Positions 26,784 to 29,559 of a stretch of 29,559 bases of DNA are shown here, piece by piece. The position numbers and the translations under genes were made by a program. This stretch comes from JBFWVJ01 sp050246795 (GTDB lineage: Bacteria; Patescibacteriota; Gracilibacteria; JAUYGZ01). Numbering within the stretch: position 1 is the stretch's first letter; every line of letters starts with the position of its first letter. The DNA is taken from assembly GCA_050246795.1 (NCBI GenBank), contig JBFWVJ010000012.1, positions 1 to 29,559 on the forward strand, read 5' to 3'. Below the pieces are notes generated by a model, which did no database searches, had not been told where the DNA came from, and saw only the letters and a list, made by a program, of their open reading frames with translations.

Positions 26784-29438
26784 TTATTCCTCTTCTTGTT
26801 CCACGACGACTCTTTTTTGCTGAAGACCGTAGTAATCAAAGAGTTCACTGACATAGGTCCTAATACCGGTTTCACGGCTTAAGCCCATGAACTGAATGAG
26901 GAGCTTGGCGACCTCTGAACGTTGCAGCTCGCGCTTTGGCCGGAAGTAGCCATCGCCCTCGCCGGAAATAATTCCCATTTCGTAAGCGAACTCAATGAAT
27001 TTGGCGTACCACTGGGTCTGATCGACATCCTTGAAGGGCAGAGGCTTCTCAGAGCGATCAACCCCGTCGAGGGCTTTGGCGGAGCGGATCAGGATCGTGA
27101 GCGCCTCGATACGCGTGATCGGATCAAGCGCATTTGCCATGCGTCTGCGGTCTGGAGTAATGATGCCGTTGATATACCCGGTGTACATGACCCGAGCGAT
27201 GAAATAGTCGCCTTCGTTTTTGGGATCAATATTTGGTGGCAAATCTCGGAAACGGAAGCCGTCTTCTGGGACAGGGATTTCATCAGGGATGGAAATACAG
27301 TTGGCCACCAAAGCCATCTTCAGGACCTCCAAGCGGGTCGAAAGACGGTTTGGCTGGAACTGCCAGCGTCCGCTCTGGAATTTTTCCTGCTGTCGGCCCG
27401 TAGACGCGTTTCCATGGCCACTGGCGATGTAATCCCCTTCGGGAATAATCTTGGTCGTGCGGAGCATGTCGATGAAATCAGCCGCAAAGGTGTTTTTACG
27501 GACATCGGAGAATCTCAGCTTTCGTTCCGGATCGTGAATCAAACAGCTTTCGACTTCCTCACGGCACTGGTCCGGCTTGATGAGATAGGCTTTCACATCA
27601 GGCACCGGTCGGTGGGTCGGATATTCGGGACTGTAGATTTGCTCGCTCATATTCACCCGTTCGATATAGCCGTGGATTTTCGGATCAGGATTGTAGGCCA
27701 TGGAACGAATGATCAGCTTCGCGAAATCACGACGGGTCATTTCGTCTGCCGGGTTGTGGGACAGATTGACCAAGAGATCATTGTTCATCGCGAACAGAAG
27801 GTAGCGCTGGTACCAAGCTCCGTCCAAGACATCGTAGTCATCCGGGATCGCATGCGCCGCCCGCAGCAAGAAAGCGAGGATCTCTGAAATCTTGGCAGCT
27901 TCATAAGGTCGGGCATATTGGTCTTCGTATCCAACGACGACTCCGTGTTTGTAGGCGGTGTAGAAGACACGAGCGGTGAATGAGAGCACTTCATCATTCG
28001 GATCTGGATCGACCGGGATGTCCTTGAAACGGAAGCCATTGGCAGGGACTGGCACTTGGTCTTCGACTGGGATACAGTTGGCGACCAGAGCAGTTTTGAG
28101 TACTTCGACTCGTTTGACGAGACGGTCTGGCTGGTATTCCCATTCGCCTCGTTGGAACTTGCGCTGCTGTTTTCCAGTGGAATGATTTCCGTCTCCGCTG
28201 GCGATGTAATCCCCTGCTTCGATAATTCGGGTGTTTTTCAGGGTTTGGATGTAGGCGTAGGCTTCGTCGTCTGAATCCACATCTCCAAATTCTAAATCCC
28301 GATCTGGTACGAGTTCGAGACAAGCCTCATCTGACAACAACGGGAACATCAGCGGGTCAGCGCTACACAGGTTTTCCGCATGGACATTACATCCCTCTCC
28401 GTCGAAGACTTGTGCGAGATTTTCTTTCACTCCTTCGTGCAATCCTTCACAACTGGAGAGAGGAGCCGCTTGTTTCAGCTCTTCTTCCATATAGATGTTG
28501 GGTTCCGGCTCGGGAATGATTTCTGGTTCTGGCTCGGGTTCTGGCGCTTCCGGGAAATCCTCCGGCGATGGCGTCCGATGCCTTCTTCCTCCGCTTGAAG
28601 CATAGAAGAAATCATTTCCTGAGAGCAGCTCTCCAGCATTGAGCTGAACTGATCGAGGATTGGTTTGTTGCAAACTAAACTGCAATGACTGGGATTGAAA
28701 TGAAAGTGTTCCGTTGAGATCGTTCACACGAATGAGGTAGGAACCAGCGATCAGATTCGTAAATTGAAAGGCTCCGGAAGCATTGGTCAGGACAGTGCCG
28801 AAGATTGGTTCACCTGAGTCGAAGACTCCATTAAGGTTGGTATCTACGATGAGATCAACGCTGACATTTTCGATTCCTATATCTCCGACGGTGGACGACA
28901 CGCTGCGGTCGACATCATTCCAAACCGCCCCGGAGATCTGACCGCTTTGGTTTTGGTAGCCAAAGTTGGCGTCGTTGTAGTCTTCTCCAATCGCGAGGTC
29001 TTCGATGGCTGTAGGATCTACTCCTCCAGTTTGCGCAAAGCCCGACAAGGCCAAATTGGTATCGGTGACCTTTACCAAGTAGCTGCGAGGCATGAGATTG
29101 ATAAAATCATAGTTCCCAGATCCATCGGTGGTCTGAGTGTTCAAGAGCACATCTCCTCCATCGATATCACCATCATTGTTCAGGTCCCAGTACAGGTCCA
29201 AGGTCACATTGGCAATCCCGGGTTCGCCGCCATCTAATAGTCCGTCACCATCCAAGTCATCCCAGACCAGGTTCCCGATGGAAGCCGTTGCTGGCGGCTG
29301 ATAGCTCCAGTCCGCATCGTTGAAATCTTCACTGATCGCGAGATTCACTGCTAAAGGAGTGGTGCCGGAAGTCAGCGTGAAGCCGGTTAAGGCACTGTTG
29401 GTATCGGTCAGTTCCAGGATATAGGTATCAGGCCCTAG
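26784..29438 (-). CDS. Large surface protein with SdrD-type B repeats and two triple-SLH modules, 5' end cut by an IS
   Basis: The visible part codes for 884 residues. From its N-terminal side it has the end of one SdrD-type B domain (LGPDTYILELTDTNSALTGF), two complete ones (IGNLVWDDLDGDGLLDGGEPG and ISGAVWNDVDRSVSSTVGD), and then a Pro/Glu linker (PEAPEPEPEPEIIPEPEP). Two modules of about 200 residues follow, each of three SLH-like repeats. The first repeat of each module carries an insertion with the shared text SG-GN-STG-QQ-KFQ-G-W (about 28140-28230 and 27360-27440). The last SLH (FKDVDQTQWYAKFIEFAYEM) is the most typical. Upstream the frame runs back to the CTA codon at 29438-29436, where homology to the B repeat stops and IS sequence with a TAA begins. 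The GTG at 29348 is therefore not a real start. The intact gene would be longer, with a signal peptide beyond the IS. Confidence 0.85.
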   Translation of the reverse strand, partial: LGPDTYILELTDTNSALTGFTLTSGTTPLAVNLAISEDFNDADWSYQPPATASIGNLVWDDLDGDGLLDGGEPGIANVTLDLYWDLNNDGDIDGGDVLLNTQTTDGSGNYDFINLMPRSYLVKVTDTNLALSGFAQTGGVDPTAIEDLAIGEDYNDANFGYQNQSGQISGAVWNDVDRSVSSTVGDIGIENVSVDLIVDTNLNGVFDSGEPIFGTVLTNASGAFQFTNLIAGSYLIRVNDLNGTLSFQSQSLQFSLQQTNPRSVQLNAGELLSGNDFFYASSGGRRHRTPSPEDFPEAPEPEPEPEIIPEPEPNIYMEEELKQAAPLSSCEGLHEGVKENLAQVFDGEGCNVHAENLCSADPLMFPLLSDEACLELVPDRDLEFGDVDSDDEAYAYIQTLKNTRIIEAGDYIASGDGNHSTGKQQRKFQRGEWEYQPDRLVKRVEVLKTALVANCIPVEDQVPVPANGFRFKDIPVDPDPNDEVLSFTARVFYTAYKHGVVVGYEDQYARPYEAAKISEILAFLLRAAHAIPDDYDVLDGAWYQRYLLFAMNNDLLVNLSHNPADEMTRRDFAKLIIRSMAYNPDPKIHGYIERVNMSEQIYSPEYPTHRPVPDVKAYLIKPDQCREEVESCLIHDPERKLRFSDVRKNTFAADFIDMLRTTKIIPEGDYIASGHGNASTGRQQEKFQSGRWQFQPNRLSTRLEVLKMALVANCISIPDEIPVPEDGFRFRDLPPNIDPKNEGDYFIARVMYTGYINGIITPDRRRMANALDPITRIEALTILIRSAKALDGVDRSEKPLPFKDVDQTQWYAKFIEFAYEMGIISGEGDGYFRPKRELQRSEVAKLLIQFMGLSRETGIRTYVSELFDYYGLQQKRVVVEQEEE

Positions 29439-29559
29439 GCAGTGTTAACATAAGCATGGTAAGATGAGCTCATCTTTACCAAAGTTATGCAGAAATTTCT
29501 AACTGATGAACAGTTTAATCATATTGCTCAATATTTTCCAATACCAAGAAAACCCGAAA
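29438..29559 (+). mobile_element. Left end of an IS5-like insertion sequence
   Basis: B-repeat coding stops at ctag (29435-29438), and new AT-rich sequence begins with ggcagtgttaacataagc, a plausible terminal inverted repeat. A hairpin, ggtaagatgag/ctcatctttacc (29458-29480), stands just before the transposase ATG; such hairpins shield IS genes from outside transcription. CTAG fits the YTAR target of the IS5 subgroup. The other end is outside the window, so the target duplication cannot be checked. Confidence 0.65.
29487..29559 (+). CDS. Transposase, N-terminal fragment (IS5 family likely)
   Basis: The first 24 residues, MQKFLTDEQFNHIAQYFPIP and onwards, resemble the L-T-D-E-Q-(W/F)-x-x-I-x-x-x-(L/F)-P opening of IS5-family transposases. 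The frame is open to the window end. The start follows the hairpin by six bases. The catalytic DDE residues lie outside the window, so the family call rests on the N-terminus and the IS context. Confidence 0.6.
   Translation, partial: MQKFLTDEQFNHIAQYFPIPRKPE

Noticed and set aside
26615..26875. 86-residue open frame ahead of the tRNA
   Set aside because: It overlaps the end of the SdrB/SLH gene, a terminator-like hairpin, the tRNA promoter and the tRNA 5' end; no start signal or homology supports it.
1..29559. CRISPR array
   Set aside because: No regularly spaced direct repeats with unique spacers were found; all repeats are isolated palindromes or pairs.

Overview
The window looks like a chromosomal segment of an uncultured bacterium, most probably a Patescibacteria/CPR lineage (a Peregrinibacteria-like member is my best guess, low confidence). 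Pointers are S-layer homology (SLH) proteins, SdrD-type B repeats, a LabA-like NYN protein beside polX, few Shine-Dalgarno sequences, and many different palindromic repeats. UGA is used as an ordinary stop (for example at the end of the BT1 transporter), so the UGA-to-Gly code of Gracilibacteria does not apply. The window begins inside a palindromic repeat and ends inside an IS5-like insertion sequence, as contig ends often do.

Layout. Positions 1-6.4 kb, mostly plus strand: purL (formylglycinamidine synthase with fused glutaminase), an MFS transporter, a 2-Cys peroxiredoxin and a [2Fe-2S] ferredoxin. Positions 6.5-12.6 kb, minus strand: a small DUF3096-like membrane protein, polX (polymerase X plus PHP), a NYN-domain nuclease preceded by a promoter-driven structured RNA, then a sugar cluster (GT2 glycosyltransferase, rmlA-type nucleotidyltransferase, an unknown protein, and a homologue of the plant rhamnose epimerase/reductase NRS/ER). 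Positions 12.8-21.4 kb, plus strand: a BT1-type transporter, then an apparent surface operon of SLH protein, 1,500-residue M23 peptidase-like exoprotein and second SLH protein, closed by a strong terminator. Positions 21.4-24.9 kb, minus strand: two unrelated Na+/H+ antiporter genes, nhaA and nhaB, each with its own promoter, a structured leader with shared motifs and a matching 3' element. Positions 25.0-26.6 kb, minus strand: a Fic protein with a small upstream partner, and tRNA-Gly(GCC). Positions 26.8-29.4 kb, minus strand: a large SdrB/SLH surface protein cut by the IS at 29438.

Two regulatory RNA candidates stand out. The first lies between the glycosyltransferase and the NYN gene (about 9478-9267): a consensus promoter, a fully nested four-helix fold, and a mutually exclusive terminator hairpin ending in T7. 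The second is a pair of leaders in front of nhaA and nhaB that share sequence in the same structural order although the proteins are unrelated; both end in competing hairpins next to the start codon.

The third theme is palindromic elements. At least six families are dispersed here, and several copies sit in frame inside genes: four insertions in purL alone, one in the NRS/ER-like gene and one in fic. One family is also used as the terminator of the surface operon and sits within the nhaB leader. This resembles the protein-coding palindromic elements known from Rickettsia.
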